Shown: piece after piece, positions 44,049-51,959 of the stretch
How positions within the stretch are numbered: the first letter of the stretch is position 1
Layout of the letters: each line of letters starts with the position of its first letter
DNA from: M30B80 sp965656935
GTDB lineage: Bacteria; Pseudomonadota; Alphaproteobacteria; Rhodobacterales; Rhodobacteraceae
Direction: 5' to 3'
Assembly (NCBI GenBank): GCA_965656935.1
Contig: CBFHMG010000004.1
Coordinates: 62,001-126,000, forward strand
Length of the DNA stretch: 64,000 bases
Notes under the pieces: generated by a model
Seen by the model: the letters and a program-made list of their open reading frames with translations, nothing else
Told to the model about the DNA's origin: nothing
Databases searched by the model: none
Made by a program: the position numbers and the translations under genes

Positions 44049-45442
44049 CAGGCATGGTCCTTTTGCAAAAGGGGAAGGGCTTGGCGCGCCATGCGCGGCG
44101 CCAGACCGTAAAGCAGGATTGCAGGCCCACTGAGCGCTGCGGCCTCCAGATCGGCTGAGAGACGGGCAAGGCTAGTGGGGATCACACGCGCCGAGCTGCG
44201 CGAGGCATTCTCGACGATGCTCACAGGGGTATCGGGGGCAGCCCCATGCATCAACAAGCGCCCCTGAATAAAACGCGCGCCCTTCTTACCCATATAGATC
44301 GCGGCCACTTCGCCCGCGCGCGCCAATCCGCGCCAGTCATGCTCGGCAAAGCCTTGCACATCATGACCCGTCAGAAAACGCAGTGCGCTGTTGCGGTCGC
44401 GCTTGGTCAGGCTTTGGCCGATCTGCGCCGCTGCCGCCGAAGCCGAGGTGATCCCCGGCACGATGGACCATTCGATCCCCGCGGCCTCCAGCGCATCGAT
44501 CTCTTCGTCCAAACGGCCGTAAACGCCTGCATCCCCTGATTTCAGGCGCAGCACATAGGCCCCTTGGGTGGCATGCTGGACAATCAGGCGGCAGATATCC
44601 TCTTGCGCCATGGCAGGGCCGAAACCCTGTTTGCCCGCATTGACCAGCACCGCTTCGCGTCGGGCCAGTTCAAGAATATCCTTGGAAACAAGCCGGTCAT
44701 AGATCACCACATCCGCCTCATCCAAAGCGCGCCGCGCCTTCAAGGTCAACAATTCCGGATCACCGGGCCCTGCGCCCACAAGCGCCACACGACCGCGTTT
44801 GGGCGCGCTGTGCAGATGCTGTTCCAACAAGCCCTCAAGCGCGTCTTGCACGCCTGCCTCACTACCACGGGCCAATGCATCAGGCCCTGCCGAGGCATAA
44901 TACTCGGCCCAGAATTCGCGCCGTTTCGCCCCGAAGGGCAGGGCATCTGCCGCCTTGCGAAACCCTTTGCCAATCCGCGCCAAAAGCCCCAGCGAGGCAG
45001 GCAGTTTCGCTTCAAGGTCACGCTTGATCGCGCGCGCCAGAACAGGGGCCGCGCCTTCGGTGCCGATCGCCACTGTCACAGGGTCACGATCCACGATGGC
45101 GGGGGTGATGAACTGGCTCTCGCCCAGATTATCCACCCAATTGGTCAGCGCCCCATCCGCCTGCGCCAATTTCGTGACGCGGCGATCCTCGCAGGCATCA
45201 TCATTGGCGGCATAAAACAGCGCCGCACATAGCGCATCTCCGGGTTCAAGATTGCGGGGGCGCCATGTGATCCGCCGCTCCTCCGCCCATTGCTTGATCT
45301 GGGCATCGGCCTCTTGCGCGACCACCGTGATATGCGCCTCGGTCTTGAGCAGCAGCCGCAGCTTTGCCAAAGCCGCCTCACCCCCGCCCGAGACAACAAC
45401 ACGCCGTCCAGCGAGATTGATAAAAATCGGAAAATGTTGCAT
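44048..45442 (-). CDS. cysG: Siroheme synthase CysG (trifunctional)
   Basis: Makes siroheme from uroporphyrinogen III: methylation, oxidation and iron insertion. The N-terminal NAD-binding dehydrogenase/ferrochelatase domain (RVVVSGGGEAALAKLRLLL) spans about residues 1-205. The C-terminal uroporphyrinogen methyltransferase (ALVGAGPGDPELLTLKA, YDRLVS, GITSASAAAA) follows. It has 464 residues. First gene of the leftward sulfate-assimilation operon and supplier of the CysI cofactor. Confidence 0.95.
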   Translation of the reverse strand: MQHFPIFINLAGRRVVVSGGGEAALAKLRLLLKTEAHITVVAQEADAQIKQWAEERRITWRPRNLEPGDALCAALFYAANDDACEDRRVTKLAQADGALTNWVDNLGESQFITPAIVDRDPVTVAIGTEGAAPVLARAIKRDLEAKLPASLGLLARIGKGFRKAADALPFGAKRREFWAEYYASAGPDALARGSEAGVQDALEGLLEQHLHSAPKRGRVALVGAGPGDPELLTLKARRALDEADVVIYDRLVSKDILELARREAVLVNAGKQGFGPAMAQEDICRLIVQHATQGAYVLRLKSGDAGVYGRLDEEIDALEAAGIEWSIVPGITSASAAAAQIGQSLTKRDRNSALRFLTGHDVQGFAEHDWRGLARAGEVAAIYMGKKGARFIQGRLLMHGAAPDTPVSIVENASRSSARVIPTSLARLSADLEAAALSGPAILLYGLAPRMARQALPLLQKDHA

Positions 45443-45475
45443 GGGCCAGAACCTTGGGGAAGTTTGTGCCCCAAT

Positions 45476-45540
45476 ATGTAGAACAAATTCCCAAAAATTG
45501 GCAGATGCACCTTGCGAAAAGGGACGTATGTTCTGTATTG
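45476..45540. promoter_or_regulatory. Spaced inverted repeat in the lrp-cysG divergent region
   Basis: TAGAACA (45479-45485) and its inverse TGTTCTG (45529-45535), both in CAATA-type contexts (CAATATGTAGAACA and the inverse of CAATACAGAACA), lie 43 bases apart between divergent cysG and the Lrp-type gene. Possible operator pair for the adjacent Lrp-type regulator. Confidence 0.4.
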
Positions 45541-45586
45541 AGCGTGCACTACGTTACACTGTCCGCCCAATGATAAGGCCACACGA

Positions 45587-46060
45587 ATGTCAGCGCAGAT
45601 CGATGAGATGGATCGGAAAATCCTCGCGGCCCTACAGGAGGATGCGAGCCAATCCCTTGATGAAATTGCCAAGAAAGTGGGCTCTTCCAAGACCCCTGTC
45701 TGGAGCAGGATTCGCAAATTGAAGGAGGCCGGCGTCATCGGTCGCCAAACGGTCGAGCTTGATGCCGATGCTTTGGGGTTCGAGGCCTGTTTCTTTGTGC
45801 TGATCCGCACCGCCGAGCATGATGCCAAGTGGCAAAACAGCTTTCTGGCCGCCCTGCGCGCGCGGCCCGAGGTGATGGAGGCGCATCGTCTGGCAGGTGA
45901 GATCGACTATATCCTGAAAGTCAGGGTCGCCAATGCGCGCGCCTATGATGTGTTCTATCAGGCGCTGATTTCCGAGGTGAAAATCTATAATGTGACGGCG
46001 CTTCTCTCCATGGAAGAGATCAAATCGACGACGCTTCTGCCTCTTCAACCAGCGAAGTAA
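45587..46060 (+). CDS. Lrp/AsnC family transcriptional regulator
   Basis: Has 157 residues. The N-terminal helix-turn-helix (MDRKILAALQEDASQSLDEI, SSKTPVWSRIRKLKEAGVI) is followed by the RAM effector domain (EVMEAHRLAGEIDYILKVRV). Divergent from the cys operon and therefore its likely regulator, perhaps sensing cysteine or a related amino acid (inference). The 3' end overlaps the convergent hydrolase gene by 41 bases. Confidence 0.92.
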   Translation: MSAQIDEMDRKILAALQEDASQSLDEIAKKVGSSKTPVWSRIRKLKEAGVIGRQTVELDADALGFEACFFVLIRTAEHDAKWQNSFLAALRARPEVMEAHRLAGEIDYILKVRVANARAYDVFYQALISEVKIYNVTALLSMEEIKSTTLLPLQPAK

Positions 46061-47252
46061 CCACTTTAGAGCTGCGCTCCAAGCTCTTGTGAACAGGGCA
46101 TTTATCCGCGATCTCCAACAGCTTTGCGCGCTGCGCTGCGTCCAGATCACCCTCCAGTCGGATATGGCGGGTAAACTCGTCCAAAGGGGCATTCATGCCT
46201 TCCGCGTCCTGCGCATGCACCCTGTTATGGCTCACATCAACACTGACATGGCGCAGGGCCCAAGCCTTGCGGCGCGCATACATGCGGATCGTCATCGAGG
46301 TACAGGCCCCCAAACCCGCCGAGAGGAATTGATAAGGCGTCATGCCTTGATTGGTGCCACCATAGCTCAGCGGCTCATCCGCCTTCACATGATGATGCGG
46401 ACCCGCTTGAACATCTTGCAAGAACCCATCTGCATCAGCCTCCGAGACACGCGTGATCCCCTCAGGCGCACCGGGCGGCGGGGCAGGCGGGCGAAGCGCC
46501 ACATAGCGCCCGATCCATGCAGCAATCACTTCGGCTGTATATTCCGCATCAGTGGCCCGCGTGATCAAATGATCGGCGCTGTCCAGCGTCACAAAGCTCT
46601 TGGGGTGGCGCGCGGCGGTGAAGATCTTCGTGGCATTCTCGATGCCCACAATATCATCCAAGGGCGCATGCATGACCAAAAGCGCTGCCTTCAAATCCTT
46701 GATCGCAGGCGCAAGGCTCTCGGCCCGTACATCATCGACAAAAGCCTTCCCGATCCGCAAGGACCGCCCGCCAAGCTGCACATCGCCCGCGCCATCGCGC
46801 TCGATCTGCTCCAGCGCGTCATGAAAATTATGGACCACATGGTCAGGATCAAAAGGCGCGCCAATGGTGGCCACAGCCTTGACCGAAGCGATGCCACCAG
46901 CCGCCCGCAACACCGCTGCCCCGCCCAAGGAATGGCCGATCAGCAAGTCGGGCGCAAAGCCGCGCGCATCAAGTGCTGCCGCCGCCGCTTTGAGGTCATC
47001 CACATTGGAGGTGAAAGTGGTGTTCTCAAACTCGCCCCCTGAATGGCCAAGCCCCGTAAAATCAAAGCGCAACACTGCAAACCCCATCCCCGCCAAACGC
47101 GCCGAGATGCGCCGCGCGGCGGGTATGTCTTTGCCGCAGGTAAAGCAATGTGCCATCAAAGCGGTCGCAAGATGCGGCCCCTCAGGCAAATCCAGCCGCG
47201 CGGCCAGCTCATCGCCTGAATGGCCCGTGAAGGTGAAACGCTCTGTCGGCAT
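46020..47252 (-). CDS. Alpha/beta hydrolase-OsmC fusion protein
   Basis: Two-domain protein of 410 residues. The hydrolase domain (1-255) has the nucleophile Ser108 in GHSLGGAA and probable partners Asp and His in HAPLDDIVG and DSADHL. The OsmC domain (about 275-405) has peroxidatic-type cysteines near 317 (GACTSM) and 385 (KCPVHK), suggesting hydroperoxide reduction. I start at 47252, where the family sequence MPTERF begins after an AAGAGAGAAG site. Its natural substrate is unknown. Confidence 0.88.
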   Translation of the reverse strand: MPTERFTFTGHSGDELAARLDLPEGPHLATALMAHCFTCGKDIPAARRISARLAGMGFAVLRFDFTGLGHSGGEFENTTFTSNVDDLKAAAAALDARGFAPDLLIGHSLGGAAVLRAAGGIASVKAVATIGAPFDPDHVVHNFHDALEQIERDGAGDVQLGGRSLRIGKAFVDDVRAESLAPAIKDLKAALLVMHAPLDDIVGIENATKIFTAARHPKSFVTLDSADHLITRATDAEYTAEVIAAWIGRYVALRPPAPPPGAPEGITRVSEADADGFLQDVQAGPHHHVKADEPLSYGGTNQGMTPYQFLSAGLGACTSMTIRMYARRKAWALRHVSVDVSHNRVHAQDAEGMNAPLDEFTRHIRLEGDLDAAQRAKLLEIADKCPVHKSLERSSKVVTSLVEEAEASSI

Positions 47253-47365
47253 GGCTTCTCTCTTTTCTGTGTCTGGACTGACAATGGCGAGGCGATGCGC
47301 CTGTCTCAACCCTCATGTCAGATTTGTCACGCCCTCGTGTGAAACCGTGCAGGCGGGGTGAGGGG

Positions 47366-47386
47366 CTTCATCTTTCCAAAAATACG
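47366..47386 (-). repeat. 21-base intergenic element, copy C
   Basis: Exact reverse complement of copy A at 34595-34615. It lies 114 bases upstream of the hydrolase-OsmC gene and points towards it, in the divergent spacer with the DUF3445 gene. Confidence 0.85.
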
Positions 47387-47488
47387 AAATCTCCAAGGTT
47401 GCCTTTAGCGTATAACGCCTGCCTTGCGCTCCTTTCCATGATAGGTTTCAGTCAATTGTACTGCCGCCGAGGACAGAAGACAGCCCTG

Positions 47489-48292
47489 ATGACGCCCGTT
47501 TTTCAACAAACCCTTCCCTATGCGCCATGGATGCATCCCGCCACGCGGCGGATGCCAGGGGTCCAGCCGCTTGATCTGCGCGACTGGATCACTTGCGATG
47601 ATGCTTATGGTGGCCAAATGGCGCTGCGGGATGCTTTGATTGGACAACGCCGCGGTGAGGTTTTTGCTTGCCTGCCCGAAGCCGAAGACGCTGCCCTCGA
47701 AACACTGGCATATATCCTCGCCCATTTGCCCCAAGGCTTCACACGCAGGGGGCAAAAAATCACCCGACCTGATGGGGTTGAAATCGATCTGGAGGCCGAC
47801 CACCCCTTGATCATCGCAGGCCGTCTGGTGCAGCAGGATATCGCGCTTTTGATGAAAGAGCAGGGCGCGGCGGAACATCGGCTGGTCGGCGCAATTCTAT
47901 GCTTCCCCGCAAGCTGGACGCTCGCAGAAAAACTTGGCCGCCCTTTGGCCGCAATCCACACACCCGTCAAACCCTATACGGGTGAGATGGCAACCCGCGT
48001 TCAGCGCCTCTTTGATATGGTGCGTGAGGATCGCCCTTTGTGGCGTCAAAACGCATTGCTCTATGGCAGCCCTGATCTGTTTCATCCCCGCTCGGAAGTG
48101 CAGCCTCGGGTCAAGGCCGAGATCAGGCCAGATTATCTGCGCTCGGAGCGGCAATGCATTTTGCGCCTGCCACAAACAGGCGCGGTGATTTTTTCGATCC
48201 ACACCTATCTCTTACGTTTTGCGGATCTATCGGCTGACCAAGTGGCCGCGCTTGAGCAACATCCAATCGACTATGCAGGGCGCAATCTATGA
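47489..48292 (+). CDS. Haem-dependent oxidative N-demethylase-like protein (DUF3445)
   Basis: Has 267 residues of the DUF3445 family, whose characterised member is a subunit of haem-dependent amine N-demethylase or dimethylamine monooxygenase. Family stretches are LEADHPLIIAGRLVQQDIAL, FPASWTLAEKLGRPL and IHTYLLRFADL. The partner reductase subunits (dmmB, dmmC) are absent here. The ATG at 47489 starts the family sequence; the frame is open further upstream to 47315. It is coupled by a 4-base overlap to a methyltransferase gene. Confidence 0.82.
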   Translation: MTPVFQQTLPYAPWMHPATRRMPGVQPLDLRDWITCDDAYGGQMALRDALIGQRRGEVFACLPEAEDAALETLAYILAHLPQGFTRRGQKITRPDGVEIDLEADHPLIIAGRLVQQDIALLMKEQGAAEHRLVGAILCFPASWTLAEKLGRPLAAIHTPVKPYTGEMATRVQRLFDMVREDRPLWRQNALLYGSPDLFHPRSEVQPRVKAEIRPDYLRSERQCILRLPQTGAVIFSIHTYLLRFADLSADQVAALEQHPIDYAGRNL

Positions 48293-49482
48293 GCGCATCT
48301 GGTGACCCATCCGAAGCATTTCCATATCCTGAGCGTGACCCCGCGCAGGAAACCAAGCGTTTGACCACGGGCTCGCCCAGTCATCCCCTTGAAATCGATC
48401 ACTATATTTTCGAGGGAAAGCGCGATTGGTCCAAGCCGATCCGTATTCTCGCAGCCGCAGGCGGCACGGGCGATGCCGTGATCCAGATGGCGCAAGTGCT
48501 CAGCTCCGCGAAAAAACCCTATGAAATCACCTATCTGGACCCGTCCAAAGCCGCCCGCGATATCGCCGAGGCACGTGCCGAGGCGCGCGGGCTTCAGGGG
48601 ATCACCTTCAAAACAGGCGCTCTGCTCGAGGCCCGCAGATTAGGGCGTTTCGATTATATCGATTGCAGCGGCGGGTTGGCCGCCCTGCCAAAGCCGCAAG
48701 CGGGGCTCAATGCGCTGGCCAAAGCCTTGGCACCGCGCGGCGGGATCGGGTTGATGCTGCCCGCTGATCTTGGCCGAGCGGGGGCCATGCCCTTGCGCGA
48801 GGTCTTCGGCGCGCTTCTTGATGGTCCGCCTGAATTTAAGCTCAGGAAAGCGCAAGCGATCTATGCGCGCCTTCCCGATGCCCACCCGATCAAACGCAAC
48901 CCGATTTTGCGTGACCAGCTTCAAAGCGATGCTGGGTTTTACGACCTTTTGCTGCGCGGGCAGGGGGTGGATTTCTCAATCCGCCAGCTTCTTGCGGCGC
49001 TGCGCAGTGCGGGCCTGTCCTATGTCGGCAGCCCGCAATCGCATCTTTACAACCCCCTTCCGCTTTTGGGGGATGCGGCGCTGGTTCAGGGCATGGATAG
49101 GGTTGCGCGGATGGAATTGGCCGAGAGTCTGCGGGGCACGATCAAGGCCCATATCCTCTATGCCGCGCGTGAGGCCACGGGCCATGTTGCGCAGGTGGAG
49201 GGAGAGGCGGTGCCGCATCTGCGTGGTGTCAGCGGGCAAAGGCTGGCCCAAGTGGCCGCAAAGACAGGTGTGATCCCCGTGACCATTGCGGGCGAAAAGC
49301 TGGAAATCCCTGTATCGGGCATTACCGCCCGCGCTTTGGCGCAGATCACTGGCCGCGCCAGCCTAGCCGAAATCGCGCAAGCCGTGCATCTGGATTGGGA
49401 CGCCTTCGCGCAGATGTGGCAGAGCCTGTCTGACAGTTTGACAGGGCATGGCTTGCTCTATTATTCGCAGATATTGCGCTAA
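48289..49482 (+). CDS. SAM-dependent methyltransferase-like protein
   Basis: Has 397 residues. The N-terminal half is a class I methyltransferase fold with a glycine-rich SAM loop ILAAAGGTGDAVIQMA and the acidic LDPSKAA at the second strand. FDYIDCSGGLAALPKP follows. The C-terminal half (about 250-395) resembles a regulatory or winged-helix-like domain. Substrate unknown. The 4-base overlap with the DUF3445 gene suggests joint work on a methylated amine (inference). Confidence 0.78.
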   Translation: MSASGDPSEAFPYPERDPAQETKRLTTGSPSHPLEIDHYIFEGKRDWSKPIRILAAAGGTGDAVIQMAQVLSSAKKPYEITYLDPSKAARDIAEARAEARGLQGITFKTGALLEARRLGRFDYIDCSGGLAALPKPQAGLNALAKALAPRGGIGLMLPADLGRAGAMPLREVFGALLDGPPEFKLRKAQAIYARLPDAHPIKRNPILRDQLQSDAGFYDLLLRGQGVDFSIRQLLAALRSAGLSYVGSPQSHLYNPLPLLGDAALVQGMDRVARMELAESLRGTIKAHILYAAREATGHVAQVEGEAVPHLRGVSGQRLAQVAAKTGVIPVTIAGEKLEIPVSGITARALAQITGRASLAEIAQAVHLDWDAFAQMWQSLSDSLTGHGLLYYSQILR

Positions 49483-49492
49483 GGTCACGCCC

Positions 49493-50569
49493 TTACATCT
49501 TGAAATGTTTAGAAAGTTTCAGGCCCTGACCCTGATAATTCGACGCGATATCGCTGCCATAAAGCCTGTCTGGCGCGCTGGCCATCTTCTCATAGACCAA
49601 ACGCCCCACGACTTGACCATGCTCCAGCACAAAGGGTGCCTCATGGCAGCGCACTTCCAAGACGCCACGTGCTGGCACGCCATGCCCGAATCCGGGGTCG
49701 AAGAAGCCTGCGTAATGCACGCGGAATTCACCCACCATCGCCAGATAGGGTGACATCTCGGCGGCGCAATCAGGCGGAATGGTTACGGCCTCGCGGCTGA
49801 CCAGAATATAAAAAGCACCCGGATCGAGGATGATACGCCCTTCGGTGGTGCGGATTTCTTCCCAGAAATCGGCAGGGTCATAGCCCGCGATATTGTTCAG
49901 ATCGATAACGCCTGTATGGGGTTTGGCGCGGTATCCGACCAGATCGCTGCCATCAGGGCGCAGATCGACGGAAAAGCCCAAACCCTCATCAATCACAGCC
50001 GCCTCGCCCGAAACCAGCGGGTGCTTGGCATGGCGGGCCCGCAATTCATCATCGTCCAAAACCGCTTGGCCCGCGCGAAAGCGGATCTGGTTCAGCCGCA
50101 TTCCGGGCCGAACGAGCACAGAGAAAGACCGCGGGCAAATCTCGGCATAAAGCGGGCCGCGATATCCCGGTGCGATACGGTCAAATTCGGTGCCGCCATC
50201 GGTGATCGTGCGCGTCAGCAAGTCCAACCGCCCTGTCGAGCTTTTTGCATTGGCCACGGCTTGCACGCCTTGGGGCAGGGCCAAGCCCTCCATCAAGGGC
50301 ACGACATAGACGCAGCCCTTTTCAAGAACGGCCCCCTCGCTGAGGTCAACGCGGTGCATCTCGAACTCAGACAGACGATCGGCCACGCTTGCGCCATGGC
50401 CCGAAAGAAAGGAGGCGCGCACACGATACGCCACCGAGCCGAGCCGCAGATCAAGACTGGCGGGTTGCACCTGATCATCGGTTACGGGCTGGTTCAGTGT
50501 GATCTCGCCCTGATCGATCATCTTGTGAATGGCATGGTCTGGCAAAACGCCTGCGCCTGTCATTGTCAT
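49493..50569 (-). CDS. dcd: dCTP deaminase, double-length form
   Basis: Deaminates dCTP to dUTP for thymidylate synthesis. At 358 residues it is about twice the length of the Escherichia coli enzyme and contains two Dcd/dUTPase-like halves. The first has VQPASLDLRLG and ANAKSSTGRLDLLTRTITDGG; the second has EGRIILDPGAFYILVSREAV and GFFDPGFGHG. The start at 50569 has GGAAGAG upstream. Lies between the terminator of tRNA-Pro and the convergent methyltransferase gene. Confidence 0.88.
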   Translation of the reverse strand: MTMTGAGVLPDHAIHKMIDQGEITLNQPVTDDQVQPASLDLRLGSVAYRVRASFLSGHGASVADRLSEFEMHRVDLSEGAVLEKGCVYVVPLMEGLALPQGVQAVANAKSSTGRLDLLTRTITDGGTEFDRIAPGYRGPLYAEICPRSFSVLVRPGMRLNQIRFRAGQAVLDDDELRARHAKHPLVSGEAAVIDEGLGFSVDLRPDGSDLVGYRAKPHTGVIDLNNIAGYDPADFWEEIRTTEGRIILDPGAFYILVSREAVTIPPDCAAEMSPYLAMVGEFRVHYAGFFDPGFGHGVPARGVLEVRCHEAPFVLEHGQVVGRLVYEKMASAPDRLYGSDIASNYQGQGLKLSKHFKM

Positions 50570-50601
50570 CTCGCTCTTCCTCTCTCGGCTCACTGCCTAA
50601 G

Positions 50602-50638
50602 AAAAAACCGCCCCGCCCGCGAGGGCAAGAGCGGTTTT
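50602..50638 (-). terminator. Terminator after tRNA-Pro
   Basis: On the minus strand the stem AAAACCGC / GCGGTTTT with an inner GCCC/GGGC stem is followed by TTTCTT. Confidence 0.8.
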
Positions 50639-50641
50639 CAA

Positions 50642-50718
50642 TGGTCGGGCTAGCAGGACTCGAACCTGCGACCTTCCGTCCCCCAGACGGACGCGCTACC
50701 AGGCTGCGCCATAGCCCG
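50642..50718 (-). tRNA. tRNA-Pro (anticodon GGG)
   Basis: A 77-base cloverleaf: acceptor CGGGCTA pairs with TAGCCCG, the D arm is GCGCAGCCTGGTAGCGC, and the anticodon stem is TCCGT/ACGGA. The seven-base loop CTGGGGG gives anticodon GGG. The T arm is GCAGGTTCGAGTCCTGC. CCA is encoded. It reads the proline codon CCC (and CCU by wobble). Confidence 0.97.
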
Positions 50719-50785
50719 ACGTGGAGGCTCTTCTAGCGATTTTCCGCACAGGCGCAAGGGGCTTGCGTAAAAAGCCACGCCCTTA

Positions 50786-51544
50786 TTACGAGCCGCCCGC
50801 CCGCAACCGCTCCTGCAGCTTTTCCAAACGGGCGATATGGGGCCTGAGCGCTCTTCTGGTGGCGCGATTCTTGGGGAATTCCGGTGCCATTTGGGCCAGT
50901 TCCGCAAGGCCATCGGCAAAGCGCTCATGTGTCGGGCCAGTGGTGTCGGGGACAGGTTCGGTGGGTGTTTCATCAATAAGTTGTAGCTCGGTCATCTGCT
51001 CGTCTGGCTTGGTGTCGCTCTCTTGATCTGCCTCGGGAGCCGTCTCGGCGGCTTCCTCAGCGGATGTTTCGGCGTCTTCCTCAGGGTTCGTCTCGGCGGC
51101 CGCCTCAGAAGCTTCCTCAGGCACTGTCTCTGGGGCTGCCTCTGGGGTGGGGCCTGCATCTTCTGTGGCGGCAGGTGTTTCTTCAGCTGCGGTGGTCTCA
51201 TCGGCCATCGCTGGTGCCGAATCCTGCATCTCAGCCGCTTGGGGGGCGGTGATTTCTGCATCATCACCGGGCAAAGGCGGCGCAAGGGCGGACACACTGG
51301 CCACGCCATCATCGCGGATCATGCGCTGTACGGCTCGTATCGTCTGGCCCTTATCATGCAGCAGCACCTTGATACCGCCGACCAGCGCCATATCCTCGGG
51401 GCGGTAATAGCGACGCCCGCCCGCGCGTTTCACAGGCTTGATCTGCGTGAATTTGCTTTCCCAGAACCGCAACACATGTGCCGCCACGCCAAGCCAATCA
51501 GCCACCTCGCGGATGGTACGAAATGCTTGGGCGGATTTAGCCAT
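50786..51544 (-). CDS. MerR family regulator with acidic tail
   Basis: Has 252 residues. The N-terminal MerR winged helix (FRTIREVADWLGVAAHVLRF, GGRRYYRPEDMALVGGIK) is typical. A low-complexity stretch of about 90 residues (95-185), rich in Glu, Ala, Thr and Pro, follows. A basic C-terminal helix ends it (RATRRALRPHIARLEKL). No metal-binding cysteines. It lies 11 bases after ihfA. Inducer unknown. Confidence 0.85.
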   Translation of the reverse strand: MAKSAQAFRTIREVADWLGVAAHVLRFWESKFTQIKPVKRAGGRRYYRPEDMALVGGIKVLLHDKGQTIRAVQRMIRDDGVASVSALAPPLPGDDAEITAPQAAEMQDSAPAMADETTAAEETPAATEDAGPTPEAAPETVPEEASEAAAETNPEEDAETSAEEAAETAPEADQESDTKPDEQMTELQLIDETPTEPVPDTTGPTHERFADGLAELAQMAPEFPKNRATRRALRPHIARLEKLQERLRAGGS

Positions 51545-51555
51545 CTAGCGGGGTC

Positions 51556-51858
51556 CTATTTCTTGTTTCCGGCTGCAACGCGATCTTTCATAAGATGCGA
51601 AGGGCGGAATGTCAGAACCCGACGTGGAAGGATTGGAACTTCCTGACCTGTCTTTGGGTTGCGGCCAATGCGGGCTGTCTTGGAGCGCACCGAAAATGTG
51701 CCGAAAGATGAGATTTTGACCTGCTCGCCCTCGGCAATCGCATCGGACATCAAATCAAGAACCCGTTCGACCAATTGGGCACTCTCGTTTCGCGACAGAC
51801 CAACCTCGCTAAAGACCGCTTCGGACAAGTCCATCCGCGTCAGTGTTTTACCAGCCAT
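51556..51858 (-). CDS. ihfA: Integration host factor subunit alpha
   Basis: DNA-bending protein of 100 residues, partner of IhfB. Typical sequence: MAGKTLTRMDLSEAVF, then VKISSFGTFSVR, then RIGRNPKTGQEVPI with the Pro-containing beta arm that enters the minor groove. It follows fabH after about 100 bases and precedes the MerR gene. Confidence 0.96.
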   Translation of the reverse strand: MAGKTLTRMDLSEAVFSEVGLSRNESAQLVERVLDLMSDAIAEGEQVKISSFGTFSVRSKTARIGRNPKTGQEVPILPRRVLTFRPSHLMKDRVAAGNKK

Positions 51859-51959
51859 AAATAACCATCCCCGTTCGGTTTTACGCGAGAATGAGTGATG
51901 GCATTTCTCAAGTCAATATCAATGCCTTGCGGTGGGGACGATAGGCAGACGCTGTTGCT

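Noticed and set aside
39951..46060. Nitrate/nitrite assimilation instead of sulfate assimilation
   Set aside because: The reductase could be read as a nitrite reductase, but the neighbours cysH, DUF934 and cysG and the lack of nasA or nirBD genes favour sulfite.
50753..50767. Hairpin CGCAAG-GGG-CTTGCG ahead of tRNA-Pro as a terminator of the MerR operon
   Set aside because: A perfect short stem, but no T run follows it on the minus strand, where the operon ends.
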